64,000 nucleotides of DNA from positions 3,171,501 to 3,235,500 of the forward strand of contig NC_083673.1 of the NCBI RefSeq assembly GCF_030384665.1, read 5' to 3'. Both the position numbers and the translations under genes were made by a program. The notes under the pieces were generated by a model. It was not told the origin of the DNA. It saw only the letters and a program-made list of their open reading frames with translations, and did not search any database. Source of the DNA: Lodderomyces elongisporus (lineage: Eukaryota; Ascomycota; Pichiomycetes; Serinales; Debaryomycetaceae). Each line of letters opens with the position of its first letter. Positions within the stretch are counted from its first letter, which is position 1. Positions 29,410 through 39,327 of the stretch are shown piece by piece.

Positions 29410-30321
29410 CTATAATTTAGCTTTATCACCTTTTCTACCGACGGTACATGTGATCAAACCGTTTGGATCAGAGGATGGGTAGAATAAGTCATCATTGTTT
29501 TTGATTCCCTTCCACTCAAAGTTGAACAAGATGTAGTGGATATTTGGTAATACGTATCTCACTGTTGCAATCTCGCTAACGTTGTCCAAAATCTTTTGTG
29601 ACATGTTGTACATGGTGGCTTGCACAGATGGCGAGTTCTCTTTGCAAAACAATTCCAAAGTGACGTCCTTAGCTTGGTTATATGCGTTATCAAAGATCGA
29701 ACCGCTCTTGATAATGTCATCCAAAGTTCCAATCTTGTTTGAGTCAAATGTCCATGTAGCCTCGACATCTGTAGATAAGATTCTGTCTTTGGTTGGTTTC
29801 AAAGTAGTGTAGTCACATACATTGTAACCATAAAACATTGAACCGGTTGATTTCAAGACTTTCAAATCCTTAATTGATGAAGATAACTGTAATTTTTTGC
29901 TAGCCTTCTCATAGTTCAAATACGTTTGACGAGTTTCTGGTCCTTCGTGCTTAAATGAGTGATCGTGTTCTTTACCTTCAAGTTGTATTTTCTTCCATAA
30001 TGCCTGCACTATGCTAACTTCGATACCTTCCACTTGCTCATACTTTGAAGTAAAATGTTTGGCTAAATGAGCAGCAAATGATTCAATTGGCCAAACGTTG
30101 TGAGTCTTTGCCTCAACCAAAATGGTGTTTTTGACTGTATCGGTTGGAACAATTGATGAATTGTCTGCTTCAGTGTATGAAGTATCAAATTTACCCCTCA
30201 ACAAAACTTTCACATTGGCTTCAAGAATTTCTTGAACTTTGGGGTTGTTTGCATCTTTTCTAACCTTGAGAAACTTGACGTTAGCTTTACCGTATGAGCT
30301 TTTAACTATTTCTACTGACAT
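29410..30321 (-). CDS. Urate oxidase (uricase), peroxisomal
   Basis: The 303-residue product matches uricase, which oxidises urate to 5-hydroxyisourate in peroxisomes during purine breakdown. Family landmarks are SSYGKANVKFLKVRKD (about 8-23), DTVKNTILVEAKTH (about 62-75), the ALWKKIQLEGKEHDHSFKHEG region, DYTTLKPTKDRILSTDVEATW (about 170-190) and NIHYILFNFEWKGIKNNDDLFYPSSDPNGLITCTV near the C-terminus. The last three residues AKL are a PTS1-like peroxisomal signal. Length is normal (about 300). Baker's yeast lacks this enzyme, so its presence points to a yeast that uses purines as nitrogen source. GATAA sites upstream agree with nitrogen control. Confidence 0.95.
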   Translation of the reverse strand: MSVEIVKSSYGKANVKFLKVRKDANNPKVQEILEANVKVLLRGKFDTSYTEADNSSIVPTDTVKNTILVEAKTHNVWPIESFAAHLAKHFTSKYEQVEGIEVSIVQALWKKIQLEGKEHDHSFKHEGPETRQTYLNYEKASKKLQLSSSIKDLKVLKSTGSMFYGYNVCDYTTLKPTKDRILSTDVEATWTFDSNKIGTLDDIIKSGSIFDNAYNQAKDVTLELFCKENSPSVQATMYNMSQKILDNVSEIATVRYVLPNIHYILFNFEWKGIKNNDDLFYPSSDPNGLITCTVGRKGDKAKL

Positions 30322-31137
30322 TGTTGAATTGGTATTTGGGTTTGGGTGGAGGCGACAACTGTATGGATTAAGCTAATGCTATTTCTTATTTTTATTGTTT
30401 ATGTTTTTACTTCGCTTTGCTCTTTGTCTTTTTGACTATAACGAAAAGACAGCTAAGAAGGATGGAATGGTGGAGAAGGATAATTAAGCAAAAAGAAGAA
30501 TGTTTACCAATCAACCTGGGAAATCGTATCACTATTTATGCATTGTCGAGATGTAGGACATTTCCTCCTTTGCTCCTTTCCTCTCTTGCTCATTTGATTG
30601 TGATAAGAATACATTTCCCATCACTACACAAAAGTCAAAAAACAAAACACAACGAATGAATAAGTTTTGCGATTAGCGAATTTGCGTCGAGCTTCGGACA
30701 TCTCCGTCACTAAACACACGCGCACGCACGTAAGCAAAAAAAGGAAAATAGAGAAAAAAAAAAGAGCTAAAAAAGAACTGGCTGTACTATTCCACGGACG
30801 AAACCGATGAGGGGCGGACTATCTTATGTCCTTTATCAACCGGCGATAACAGTCCAACCTATTCTATTTATGTTTTAATTTATTTTCATATATATTTTAT
30901 TATTAAGCTTTCTTCAGTACAAGTCCAATTATGTTATCTAAAACAATTTTTTAAACAGAAAAACAGAACAATAAAAAAATAATTAAAAGAATCAGGTCAT
31001 TTCTCCGTATCAACTAGCATATGTGCATTATCTAAACTAAAAGAAAAAAAATATTATTAAGGGGTTTCGAGCTAAATCACAACAACTTACAAAATGCTAA
31101 AACAAAGAAAAAGGGTTTATATATAATGCATTTGAAT
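30322..31137. promoter_or_regulatory. Uricase promoter and 3' end of Pex30-like gene
   Basis: GATAA-type sites occur at about 30479, at 30602-30607 (GATAAG) and at about 30845, spread 150-530 bp upstream of the minus-strand uricase start codon, as expected for nitrogen-regulated purine genes. A CACACGCGCACGCACG stretch lies near 30714-30730. The right part is AT-rich 3' DNA of the Pex30-like gene. The regulatory reading is inference. Confidence 0.4.
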
Positions 31138-32799
31138 CTATAGAGCCTTTTTGTCTGATGCTACAGCTTCTTCGTTAGCAACATTTGCACCATCTACTAC
31201 ATTAGTCTTGGTATCAACATCAATTTGCTTTGCATCTTCGGAATTCTCCGCAAATCGTAAGTTTTTGACTTTTTTTTCCTTCATATCATTACCGGTGGCC
31301 TTTACAGGATCATTGAGGCTCTCAATTTTCTCTTCGAGTGCAGATCCAACTACATTACTTCCCGCTTGGTTATTGATACCACTACTATTGCTATTGTTCT
31401 GATTGTAAATCAATTCTGCAGTTCTTATCCACCTTCTTCTTCTTGTATACTTGGAAAATGAATCTTCTGTTGTTGGCTTCTTCCAAACATTATCGTAATA
31501 TACGAAGCCCTCATCGGATGTGGGGTTTGCAGTTGTTTTGGAATGTTTTGATGCTGGTAAAGTGATTGCCCCATCGTTGGTCAAATCCAATCTCCAAGTT
31601 TTGTCTACCCACCTCCAGCTAGCACCTTCAATGTCTGAGGTTATGGGCAAATTGTTGCTATCGGTTGTATTAGGCAATTTAAATGTCTCAATTGAGCTAC
31701 TTTCATTGAGAAATTCATCAGTCCAAGCAGTTCTTTCGTACGAAAGCAAGTTTGATGTCCACCCTATACCAAGCCATCTTCTCTGGTTTTCGTATATAAC
31801 ATAAGTAAATCTGACTGGCTTTGTAGATCCTCTACCTAAACCATCCTGACTATTACTCTGCACTTTTGCAAACGCAGCTGCAAACAACGAGTGGTTTCTT
31901 GTTTGCGACAAGTCGAGTCCAGTCAAGTAAAAACAAATAAGACGCACCAATTTTATCTGCCATAAGATCCTTCTAATTACAATTGAATAAGAAGAATGGT
32001 ATGTCATCAAGAATACTCCAGTAAAAAGCAAGATCGTCCTTGGTCTAATAAATAAAAAGGTTAAAACGAGATAGATTGGTGTGAGAAAAACCGTAGTAAA
32101 CAAGAGCCGTTTAATGTCGTATGCTGTTAAGGAGAGTGATGTTATTGGTAATAATAGCATGTCGGCTTTCAAACAAGTAGCATTTAATGCTTGGACAACA
32201 TCGTCCAAAGTTGGACGAAGACTTGCTTCCTCAATGATGCGATTGTTCAATACGGCATACAAAGTTATAGCAGCAGCAATGAGTAAATGACCAAGCCAGG
32301 TTACAACCTGCTCAAAGTATAGGACAAAGAGTGCGTACAATGCTAAGAGCACAACATTAACCCAGTAGTCCTCGTTTGTCCAAGTGGCAATCGATAAAAT
32401 CTTATTGACAATTAGCAAATAGGGATAAGCATTGACTAAAGCTTTGGATACCAGCGGCGGAGTCGATGATAGTAACGGTGACGATTGTGGCTTTGTGGTG
32501 ATGGATTTCTTTGAAGATGACGAACCAGATAAGCCTGACAAATTTGGCGGGGTTTGTACGGCAAATTTGGCGCGTATGCCACTTTCCCCAGATTTATTTG
32601 CTGATGATGACGGCGAGTCCGCAGATGCAGAAGCAGAAGCAGTAGCAGGAGTAGCAGTAGCAGTAGTGGCAGCAACGGCGGCACTAGCTGAACTGCTTGT
32701 ACTTTCTAAACTTGTACGCAGTTGCTGCGTATCTTCCTCAGTTTTACTTGCTGCCGATTTAGATTTTGAATCTGATTTGTGTGAGTCGGTGGATGACAT
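31138..32799 (-). CDS. Pex30/Pex31/Pex32-family peroxin with dysferlin domain
   Basis: The protein has 553 residues from the ATG at 32799. After a Ser/Ala-rich low-complexity N-terminus (to about 110), a membrane region with several hydrophobic segments follows (near 125-145, 157-200, 235-290). Then comes a dysferlin domain, with FTYVIYENQRRWLGIGWTSNLLSYERTAWTDEF (about 341-374) and WRWVDKTWRLDL plus GFVYYDNVWKKP in the second half, and a charged tail. This layout defines the Pex30/Pex23 family of ER membrane proteins that regulate peroxisome number and ER-peroxisome contacts. The upstream TTG at 32880 is in frame but not convincing as a start. The paralogue is not resolved. The neighbouring peroxisomal uricase is on the same strand. 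Confidence 0.85.
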   Translation of the reverse strand: MSSTDSHKSDSKSKSAASKTEEDTQQLRTSLESTSSSASAAVAATTATATPATASASASADSPSSSANKSGESGIRAKFAVQTPPNLSGLSGSSSSKKSITTKPQSSPLLSSTPPLVSKALVNAYPYLLIVNKILSIATWTNEDYWVNVVLLALYALFVLYFEQVVTWLGHLLIAAAITLYAVLNNRIIEEASLRPTLDDVVQALNATCLKADMLLLPITSLSLTAYDIKRLLFTTVFLTPIYLVLTFLFIRPRTILLFTGVFLMTYHSSYSIVIRRILWQIKLVRLICFYLTGLDLSQTRNHSLFAAAFAKVQSNSQDGLGRGSTKPVRFTYVIYENQRRWLGIGWTSNLLSYERTAWTDEFLNESSSIETFKLPNTTDSNNLPITSDIEGASWRWVDKTWRLDLTNDGAITLPASKHSKTTANPTSDEGFVYYDNVWKKPTTEDSFSKYTRRRRWIRTAELIYNQNNSNSSGINNQAGSNVVGSALEEKIESLNDPVKATGNDMKEKKVKNLRFAENSEDAKQIDVDTKTNVVDGANVANEEAVASDKKAL

Positions 32800-33538
32800 T
32801 GTGCTGTTATTAGTAAAAAGTAAAATTTGAATCAAATGTTGAGGATTCGTAATAGAAACAGTAACTCTAGTGATAATCAAAGCTCAATTGCTTCTCCCGA
32901 GGTGCTAAATATGTGGTTGGAAACTATGCTACGGATCTGCTAATTACTCAACCGTGTAGTTTGATAGTAGTTAATTATCTCAAGTACCTGGTTCTAAGAA
33001 TTATTCTTTGTTTCTTCTATTCCTTTTTTCTTTTCTTTCTTTTTCTCCTTGTTTTTTCTTCTTTTTATTTTATTTGTGGAAAGAAAAAAAGAGATGATTG
33101 GGATATCTCGGATAAGTTTGTTGACCTAGATTGGAGTGTTAGTTGGTAGTAGTGAGGTGAGTGTAAAGGGCTCCTGATTTTGACTCTCAGAATCAGAAGA
33201 TTGCGCTCAGTTTTCCGTTCTATTTCACATGATAATTTTCATACCACACCAAAAAAAAAAAGAAAGAAGGAAAGAAGGAAAGAAGGAAGAAAAGCAAAAT
33301 GAATAATAGTAATGGTAATAATAAAAGGAAAACCGGGGTAATCTGCACGCTCTTTGCAAAGTGATACGGTCATATCCCAACACTTTTTATAGACCAAGTG
33401 GGATTAATATTAATAGGTTGTACATACAAACACACACACACACATATATATATATATATTTATATGCATATACTTATTGCGTAAATGCTGTGAAAGAGTT
33501 GAATTTAAGTATACAAATAGGCGAATACACCAGGGATT
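32800..33538. other. Divergent promoter region Pex30-like/PRP18
   Basis: The region separates two divergent genes. It contains pyrimidine-rich stretches near 33010-33075, A and GAAAGAAG runs near 33251-33297 and a (CA)n(TA)n tract at about 33430-33460, roughly 80-110 bp before the PRP18 start. No gene is seen. Confidence 0.5.
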
Positions 33539-34465
33539 ATGGATTTCACCAGTCTATTATCACAAGAAATTAACAACAAGAAGAAAAAGAGAAAGTCAAA
33601 CAAAAAGTCGGCGGAGAAGTGCAAAAAACAAAAAATAGTAGCTGAAGCCGAAAATGATACAGAGTTAACGGAAATTGTTACAAATCGAAATCGTTTGGAA
33701 AGTGAAAATTCAACTATTCATAATCATGATAACGCAGTTCCTGTTGATTTAGAGGATGATAACACTTTAGATCAAGAAAATGTTGCATCAAAGCCCGATC
33801 CACGTTTGAGTCTAGTTGAAGGCTTGAGTGACGAGGCAATTGACGAAAAGCTAGCCCAATATAATGAAAATGACGCTTCGCTTACACGATTGCAAAAGCT
33901 CAAGAAGCTTCAATACCTTTTACCAATCGAGTTGCAGAATAAAAAATATGCTTCCTGGTTGGAACAGGAAAAGCCATACCACGAGGATTCGGAAAAGCAG
34001 CGGGTTACACTTGAGTCTATCATTGATATTGCTTCACACAAAGGGGAATTGCGAATCCAAATTCGAGTTTATCTTAAAAATCTTATTTCGGAATGGGAAA
34101 AAGAAGAATCAAATTCTGGAGACCACGATTCGTTGCTCTTGGAGACGAAAAAGGATATTGTGAAGCTCTTGTACAAACTTCGGGCAAACAAGTTATCTGA
34201 AGAGATGTTGATTTCTTTAGCGACTATTGTGTACCACATACAAGCTAGCCAATTCAACAAAGCCAATGAGAGTTACATGAAGCTAAGTATTGGAAATATT
34301 TGTTGGCCAATTGGTGTAGCCAATGTCGGAATACACGCAAGAAGTGCGAGTACAAGGATAACTGGAGGCAAAGGAGTTAGCAACATCATGATTAACGAAT
34401 CCACCAGAAAATGGATTCTTAGTGTCAAGAGACTAATTGGTTTTAAAGAGAGAATGGGCCAGTGA
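33539..34465 (+). CDS. PRP18: Pre-mRNA splicing factor Prp18
   Basis: The 308-residue product is Prp18, a U5-associated factor that acts with Slu7 in the second step of splicing. The C-terminal Prp18 domain is clear: a helical region from about residue 145, then the conserved loop SIGNICWPIGVANVGIHARSA (about 258-278) followed by STRKWILSVKRLIGF. The N-terminus is Lys-rich (INNKKKKRKSNKKS), and a short motif near 90-130 (LSLVEGLSDEAIDEKL...LTRLQKLKKLQYLLP) resembles the SFM/PRP4-like motif found in Prp18 and Prp4. Length is close to the 251 of baker's yeast, with a longer N-terminus. Confidence 0.93.
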   Translation: MDFTSLLSQEINNKKKKRKSNKKSAEKCKKQKIVAEAENDTELTEIVTNRNRLESENSTIHNHDNAVPVDLEDDNTLDQENVASKPDPRLSLVEGLSDEAIDEKLAQYNENDASLTRLQKLKKLQYLLPIELQNKKYASWLEQEKPYHEDSEKQRVTLESIIDIASHKGELRIQIRVYLKNLISEWEKEESNSGDHDSLLLETKKDIVKLLYKLRANKLSEEMLISLATIVYHIQASQFNKANESYMKLSIGNICWPIGVANVGIHARSASTRITGGKGVSNIMINESTRKWILSVKRLIGFKERMGQ

Positions 34466-35102
34466 TCAAAGTATAAAGCTAAAAGGGTGGTAACGTATAG
34501 AGTATAGAGTAGGGAATAAATGAACAAAAGGGGCATAAGAACAGTCGCATGACTCTTTCATGTCACATCAACACCTTTTCAGTATTGCACCATCATTTCA
34601 ATCTGATACTATTACATAAAATGCATATTTCGCTGAAAGCAAAGAGATAACTGCACAAGTAGAATACATTTAAATATATGTATATATGTGCCCGTAAAGA
34701 CAGTAGCAAAATCATGAATTAAGTTAGCAGTACAATCATATATATTGCTGATAATGGCATCATTAACATAAATAACAACGATAACAAAACATAACAACTA
34801 TAATAACTATAATAGCTTTAGTAACTCTGATAGCAGCAGGGATGGCGTTGTTTAGTTACATATATACTTATATGTATGAAAAGTTTGGCTAATATGTTTC
34901 CAGGGCTTAACCCTAATGATTCTTACTATTGCAAATTAATTTTTGTGTAACAATGTTTTGTGTGTTTCTCGCATCTCCCATGCCTCTACCAACCATTACC
35001 AGCTATCGTGAAAAATAGTATCGAAAGTACTTGACGAGCACTATACGTAGTGACTACTTCCCATTACTTGAAACCACATATATACATAAACACTCATACA
35101 CC
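34466..35102. promoter_or_regulatory. RPL38 promoter region with Tbf1-like site
   Basis: The sequence AGGGCTTAACCCTAAT at 34902-34917 contains AACCCTAA, the core bound by Tbf1, the main ribosomal-protein gene regulator in Candida-type yeasts. It lies about 190 bp before the RPL38 start codon. The rest of the region is AT-rich with TATATATGTATA-like runs near 34672-34690 and 34858-34875. No other gene is seen. Confidence 0.5.
34902..34917. promoter_or_regulatory. Tbf1-like AACCCTAA site
   Basis: AACCCTAA (34909-34916) with a flanking inverted AGGG forms an imperfect palindrome AGGG-CTTAA-CCCT. Tbf1 uses telomere-like CCCTAA words at ribosomal-protein promoters in Candida albicans; use here is inferred from motif and position. 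Confidence 0.45.
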
Positions 35103-35339
35103 ATGGCTAGAGAAATCAAGGACATCAAGCAATTCGTTGAATTAGCTAGAAGATCAGACATCAAATCTGCTATCGTCAAGACCAACACCAAGCTCAACGC
35201 CAACGGTAAAAAATTCAAGCAAACCAAATTCAAGGTTAGAGGATCAAGATACCAATACACATTAGTTGTTAACGATGCTACTAAGGCTAAGAAATTGCAA
35301 CAATCATTGCCACCAACTTTGAAAGTCGAATCATTATAA
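35103..35339 (+). CDS. RPL38: Ribosomal protein eL38
   Basis: This short gene encodes the 78-residue large-subunit protein eL38, full length for the family. The N-terminus [19 protein letters not shown] and the middle [19 protein letters not shown] are characteristic. The ATG in context CACCATGG is the true start; the frame stays open upstream to 35031, but the family begins exactly at MAREI. Codon use is strongly biased towards codons such as AGA, AAG and GAA with TTG or TTA for leucine, as expected for a highly expressed gene. No intron is seen in the coding region. Confidence 0.97.
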   Translation: MAREIKDIKQFVELARRSDIKSAIVKTNTKLNANGKKFKQTKFKVRGSRYQYTLVVNDATKAKKLQQSLPPTLKVESL

Positions 35340-36052
35340 GCGTTCTTGTGTATTTTTTTTTCAATTAATAAACGAAAATTTTTGGGATAAAGACAAACTT
35401 AGAATTTGAATGTAGAGGAGATAGAGAAAATCACCCAAAGTAGCATGGAAAACACAAGGTTCACTTCTAGTTGAAACCATTAGAGAAAACGAACAAGGAA
35501 CAAATAAGGAGTTATTTTCGTTCAACAATGCAGTTTACCAATGTGGAGGAAGTGCTGTTACCATATTTCGGTGATTTTGGTGATTTTTTTTTCAAGCAAA
35601 AAGAATAATCATATAGTATTTCTTTTTTAAGACAATAATCAGGATAAAGTCCAGCAAATGTGAAAACTCTAGAACTCTATTTAGCCCATCTCTAATAAGT
35701 AATTTTCTGACTCGATAAAATGTATGAAAAATATTTAATTCGCTGGTTTAGTCTTAAAATTACCATACTTCATTATCGGTACACAAGTTTCATGCTATGT
35801 GACTTGGGCTGTTTAGGTAGGGAAAGATTGACGGATTGTGTGTGTACAGACATTTCAGCCGGCAAATGATAAGAGGCGGTTTTTGTGTAATACTTATAGA
35901 CAAAGGAAATTAAAAACGAACTCGAACTGGAGAAGTAATTGATTCATCAAGATAAAGAAGACTTTAATGTATATACATATATTAATATATATATGCGTAT
36001 AGAATTATATAGTAAAGGAAACCTTGCTTACTCACCAAGCATATCAACATTT
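35340..36052. other. Convergent intergenic region RPL38/TFG2
   Basis: RPL38 and TFG2 converge on this AT-rich 0.7 kb. It holds poly-T runs and TATATA words (35971-35997) suited to 3'-end formation. I see no gene or structured element. Confidence 0.5.
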
Positions 36053-37264
36053 TTATATAACATCCTCCATGTCTTCATCGTCATCTTCTTCTTCATTTTC
36101 CTTTTCCTTATCTTGCTCTTCGGTCAATCCCAACCTAGCAGCCCTTTCTGCATCTCTCAACTTCTTGTACTCGGCTTTCAAAGCCCATTTTGAAGTATAA
36201 GGACCCTTCTTGATTAAAGTGGCTATGGACTCCAACGACTCCTTCAAGTACGACTCCGGCTGCTTTGTGCGCTCCTTCAAACCTTTAATTGACCAATACT
36301 CATATTCCTCAAAACATCTAAACAAAAGGTCCAAAAGGTCTTTTCTCGGCATTCTGATGGCCCTTCCTTCTGATTTACTCTTGGGTTGCGTAGACTTCAA
36401 AAATACCGATGTATTGTTACCTTTAATTGAAGGTCCAGCATTGGACTGAATAACACCAGGAATCTCATTAAGCAATGTCACTTTTGGTCTCTCTGGTGCC
36501 TTGACTAGAGACTCGCGTTTCTTGAGTAGCTCAGCATAACTACTGTCATTTCTCAGTGGCACAACAGTACAATCATGACAGACTTTACCCAAAAGACTTG
36601 TCTTTTTAGGAATGGTTTTAACAAATGGAATGTATTTTCGGATAGGACCAGCGCCACCATTCTCTCCATTTTTCTGTACTCGAAAGTATTTGAACTTCCG
36701 CCTTGGTTGGAATTTCTTCTTCTTCTTTTCGTCAACATCTTTCAACACAGGTTGTGTAGGCATGCCACTGACTTCTGTAAGTTCTTGTTTAAACTTTTTA
36801 AGGTTCTCTTCAGTAAATGCATATGTGTTCCGTACTTGTGTATTTAACATCTTGATATCGTATTCCTGTGGTATGCTTGGCAATTTCTTATCCAAGACCA
36901 ACCTTACATCTAGTTTGCCCTTATTGTCCTTTCTAATTTTCACATTTCCTAGTAGCTTGCCACTCTTTATATTCTCGGGGTTGCTCCATTGTTCCATCAA
37001 GTATTTTGGTAATTTGACTAACCATACTTTTTGATCTCCTCGTGAAAGGTTCATATCCAAAGTCTCATTCTCATCTAGATAATCCTCTGGGTCAGATAAT
37101 ATAGAAGGATCTTCATCGAAGTCCCCAATGTCAGCTGCAGCGAGTCCTTCTTCACCCACCTCATTTCCTTCTTTTGCTTCATTTTTGGCCACATCGACTC
37201 TTTTGGTTGGCGATGGGTTTGGCGTTGCTTCTTTCTTCACAGGGCTAGTCTTGATAGAGCTCAT
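36053..37264 (-). CDS. TFG2: TFIIF small subunit Tfg2 (RAP30)
   Basis: The 403-residue product is Tfg2, the beta subunit of TFIIF, which binds RNA polymerase II and stabilises the initiation complex. The dimerisation region contains KVWLVKLPKYLMEQWSNP (about 79-96) and GNVKIRKDNKGKLDVRLVLD. The linker holds RKYIPFVKTIPKKTSLLGKVCHDCTVVP (about 208-235), a fungal Tfg2 hallmark. The winged-helix C-terminal domain shows RMPRKDLLDLLFRCFEEYEYWSIKGLKERTKQPESYLKE (about 305-343) and YTSKWALKAEYK. The C-terminal tail is acidic. Length equals that of baker's yeast Tfg2 (400). Confidence 0.95.
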   Translation of the reverse strand: MSSIKTSPVKKEATPNPSPTKRVDVAKNEAKEGNEVGEEGLAAADIGDFDEDPSILSDPEDYLDENETLDMNLSRGDQKVWLVKLPKYLMEQWSNPENIKSGKLLGNVKIRKDNKGKLDVRLVLDKKLPSIPQEYDIKMLNTQVRNTYAFTEENLKKFKQELTEVSGMPTQPVLKDVDEKKKKKFQPRRKFKYFRVQKNGENGGAGPIRKYIPFVKTIPKKTSLLGKVCHDCTVVPLRNDSSYAELLKKRESLVKAPERPKVTLLNEIPGVIQSNAGPSIKGNNTSVFLKSTQPKSKSEGRAIRMPRKDLLDLLFRCFEEYEYWSIKGLKERTKQPESYLKESLESIATLIKKGPYTSKWALKAEYKKLRDAERAARLGLTEEQDKEKENEEEDDDEDMEDVI

Positions 37265-37803
37265 TACTAATTATATTTGTTGAAAAGTAGAAAGACCCCA
37301 AAGTAAGGAAATAAAAAGAATGCGTTTGTGTGTGTGTGTGTGTGTTTGCTTGCTTGTTTGTTTGTTTGTTTGTTTTCCCTTGTCGTTGGTTTCTTTAAAA
37401 ATCCCCGTTCTATTTGGTATTGATGGATGGCAATTGGGACCGATGTGTTTGATTTAATGTTACTTTCTAAGTGTAGAAGATACAGGAAATGGAAGAAAGT
37501 ATTAGAAGAGTTTGTGATTTAGTTTTTGGAAGGGGCAAGAAAAGAGTTACTTTTTCTGCGTTGATCTAGCGTGCGGCGGACGTTGCCCTGGCTAGCTAAA
37601 CAAAAAACCATTATTTGATTTCACTCAATATGCATACAATTGGATTACACTACAAATCCTCTCTCTCTTTTTTTTTTGGCTTTGTTTTCTAATTCAATTC
37701 AATTTAGTTTAATTTAGTTTGTTTTTGTTGTTTTTATTTCTACTTCTACTTTGAAAGGCCGCCTTGTTTCTATTATTCTTTCCTACTTCCTGAAAACTGG
37801 AGA
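37265..37803. other. Divergent promoter region TFG2/ATE1
   Basis: This region serves both genes. It has a (GT)n run and (TTTG)n repeats near 37326-37375 and AATTTAGTTTAATT-type repeats near 37693-37720. No specific site is recognised. Confidence 0.5.
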
Positions 37804-39327
37804 ATGAAGATAACTACTCCATTGTATATTGCTGATAGACACTGTGGTTACTGCAGTGATTCAAAGAGAGACTACTTTGCTCTTGAGAGTCAAGCTCGGG
37901 CAGCTTTATCCGAGAGAGACCACGAAGATACAGTAGAAACAAAACAGGCAATGACAATAGGGTGTACAACCATTGAGATGACATGCCAAGAGTATGATGA
38001 GTTGATCAACAAGGGGTTCAGAAGGTCAGGGACATTCTTGTATAAAAATGATCTACTAAGATCCTGTTGCAGATTGTACACAATTAGAACAAATTCATCA
38101 ATGTTTAAAATAAACAAAAAGCAAAGAAAAGTTGTAAACAAATTCATCAACACAATATGCAATGAATCGGATTTAAAACCACAGAAGAAGAACTGTTTTG
38201 ATTTGGGGAGATTGATTGAAGCACAAGCAAAGTCAAAGATATTTAGAACTCAATTCGAGCCATCAAAGTTCACACAAGAAAAGTTTGAACTATATAAAAA
38301 ATATCAAGTTGCCGTTCATAATGACAAACCCGAGGATGTTACCGAAAAATCTTTCCAAAGATTTTTATGTGATACGCCATTTCCAGAGGAAGAAGTTTTG
38401 GGAAACGCGGCGCAATGGCAAACATTGAATAACCATTACAAGTACAACGACAACGACAAAGACAACGACAAAGACAACGACAAAGACAACGACAAAGACA
38501 ACGACAAAGACAGAGGTAAAGACAGGGGTAAAGACAAAGACAATAACAAGGATGGTTGTTTTACTCTGCCGAGCATCAAACGTATTGGGCCAACTCATGA
38601 ATGCTACTACTTGAATGACAAGTTGATTGCAATCTCAGTGTTGGATTTTTTGCCCAGCGGGGTCTCTTCAATTTATTTTATTTGGGACCCAGATTATGCT
38701 CATTTGTCGTTGGGGACACTCCTGGGAATCAAAGAGATTCAAATGTGTGCTGAATTGGGATATGAATGGTACTACTTGGGCTATTACATCGATGATTGCG
38801 TCAAAATGAAATATAAGGGTCAATTTGGTGGTGAGTTATTGGACGTTGTTAATCAAAAATATTATCTGTTGAATAAGGTGAAACCATATATTGAAAACGG
38901 TAGATTATTCATTATAGGAAAAAAGGGCGAGACTAGAGAAGGTGTTGAGCCACACATGCGTGATTTAGTCTATGCCGAGTCAGGTGTTATGGATGATACT
39001 AGTTTCAATGCGGTTGAGATGATTTACGGTGCTCAAAATATTATAGAGGAATCTGCTGAGGATAATCGATTAATATTGGAAAATGAATACTGCATTGAAC
39101 GAACAGATGAGTACTCGTTACCGTCATATGTTCCTGGTCTTGTGCCGTTGTCACAAGTTGTGGAAAACATCCGAAAGCGAATCATTTCCGAAGAGTTTGA
39201 GCTAAGGATTGTTCAAAAGAAGTACAAATTAAAAGAATTATCAGAAGAAGGCAGGGGCCTTGTTATTGATTGTATACGAATATTTGGGCTTGAAAGGTCG
39301 AAGACAATTACACTATTTCCTTGGTAG
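37804..39327 (+). CDS. ATE1: Arginyl-tRNA--protein transferase Ate1
   Basis: The 507-residue enzyme transfers arginine from Arg-tRNA to N-terminal Asp, Glu or oxidised Cys, creating Arg/N-degrons. The ATE_N region has the conserved HCGYCSDSKRDYFAL with paired cysteines (Cys15, Cys18), GFRRSGTFLYK (about 77-87) and CCRLYTIRTNSSMFKINKKQRKVVNKF. The ATE_C region has LPSGVSSIYFIWDPDYAHLSLGTLLGIKEI (about 280-310) and YYLGYYIDDCVKMKYKGQF. Between the halves, residues about 216-250 form an array of Lys-Asp-Asn-Asp repeats, then Gly-Lys-Asp units, absent from the usual protein. The frame is maintained throughout. Baker's yeast Ate1 has 503 residues. Confidence 0.93.
   Translation: MKITTPLYIADRHCGYCSDSKRDYFALESQARAALSERDHEDTVETKQAMTIGCTTIEMTCQEYDELINKGFRRSGTFLYKNDLLRSCCRLYTIRTNSSMFKINKKQRKVVNKFINTICNESDLKPQKKNCFDLGRLIEAQAKSKIFRTQFEPSKFTQEKFELYKKYQVAVHNDKPEDVTEKSFQRFLCDTPFPEEEVLGNAAQWQTLNNHYKYNDNDKDNDKDNDKDNDKDNDKDRGKDRGKDKDNNKDGCFTLPSIKRIGPTHECYYLNDKLIAISVLDFLPSGVSSIYFIWDPDYAHLSLGTLLGIKEIQMCAELGYEWYYLGYYIDDCVKMKYKGQFGGELLDVVNQKYYLLNKVKPYIENGRLFIIGKKGETREGVEPHMRDLVYAESGVMDDTSFNAVEMIYGAQNIIEESAEDNRLILENEYCIERTDEYSLPSYVPGLVPLSQVVENIRKRIISEEFELRIVQKKYKLKELSEEGRGLVIDCIRIFGLERSKTITLFPW
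38449..38550 (+). repeat. In-frame GACAACGACAAA array in ATE1
   Basis: A 12-base unit encoding Asp-Asn-Asp-Lys repeats about five times and then degenerates to AGAGGTAAAGAC-type units. It lies at the junction of the two Ate1 domains. Seen directly. Confidence 0.88.
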
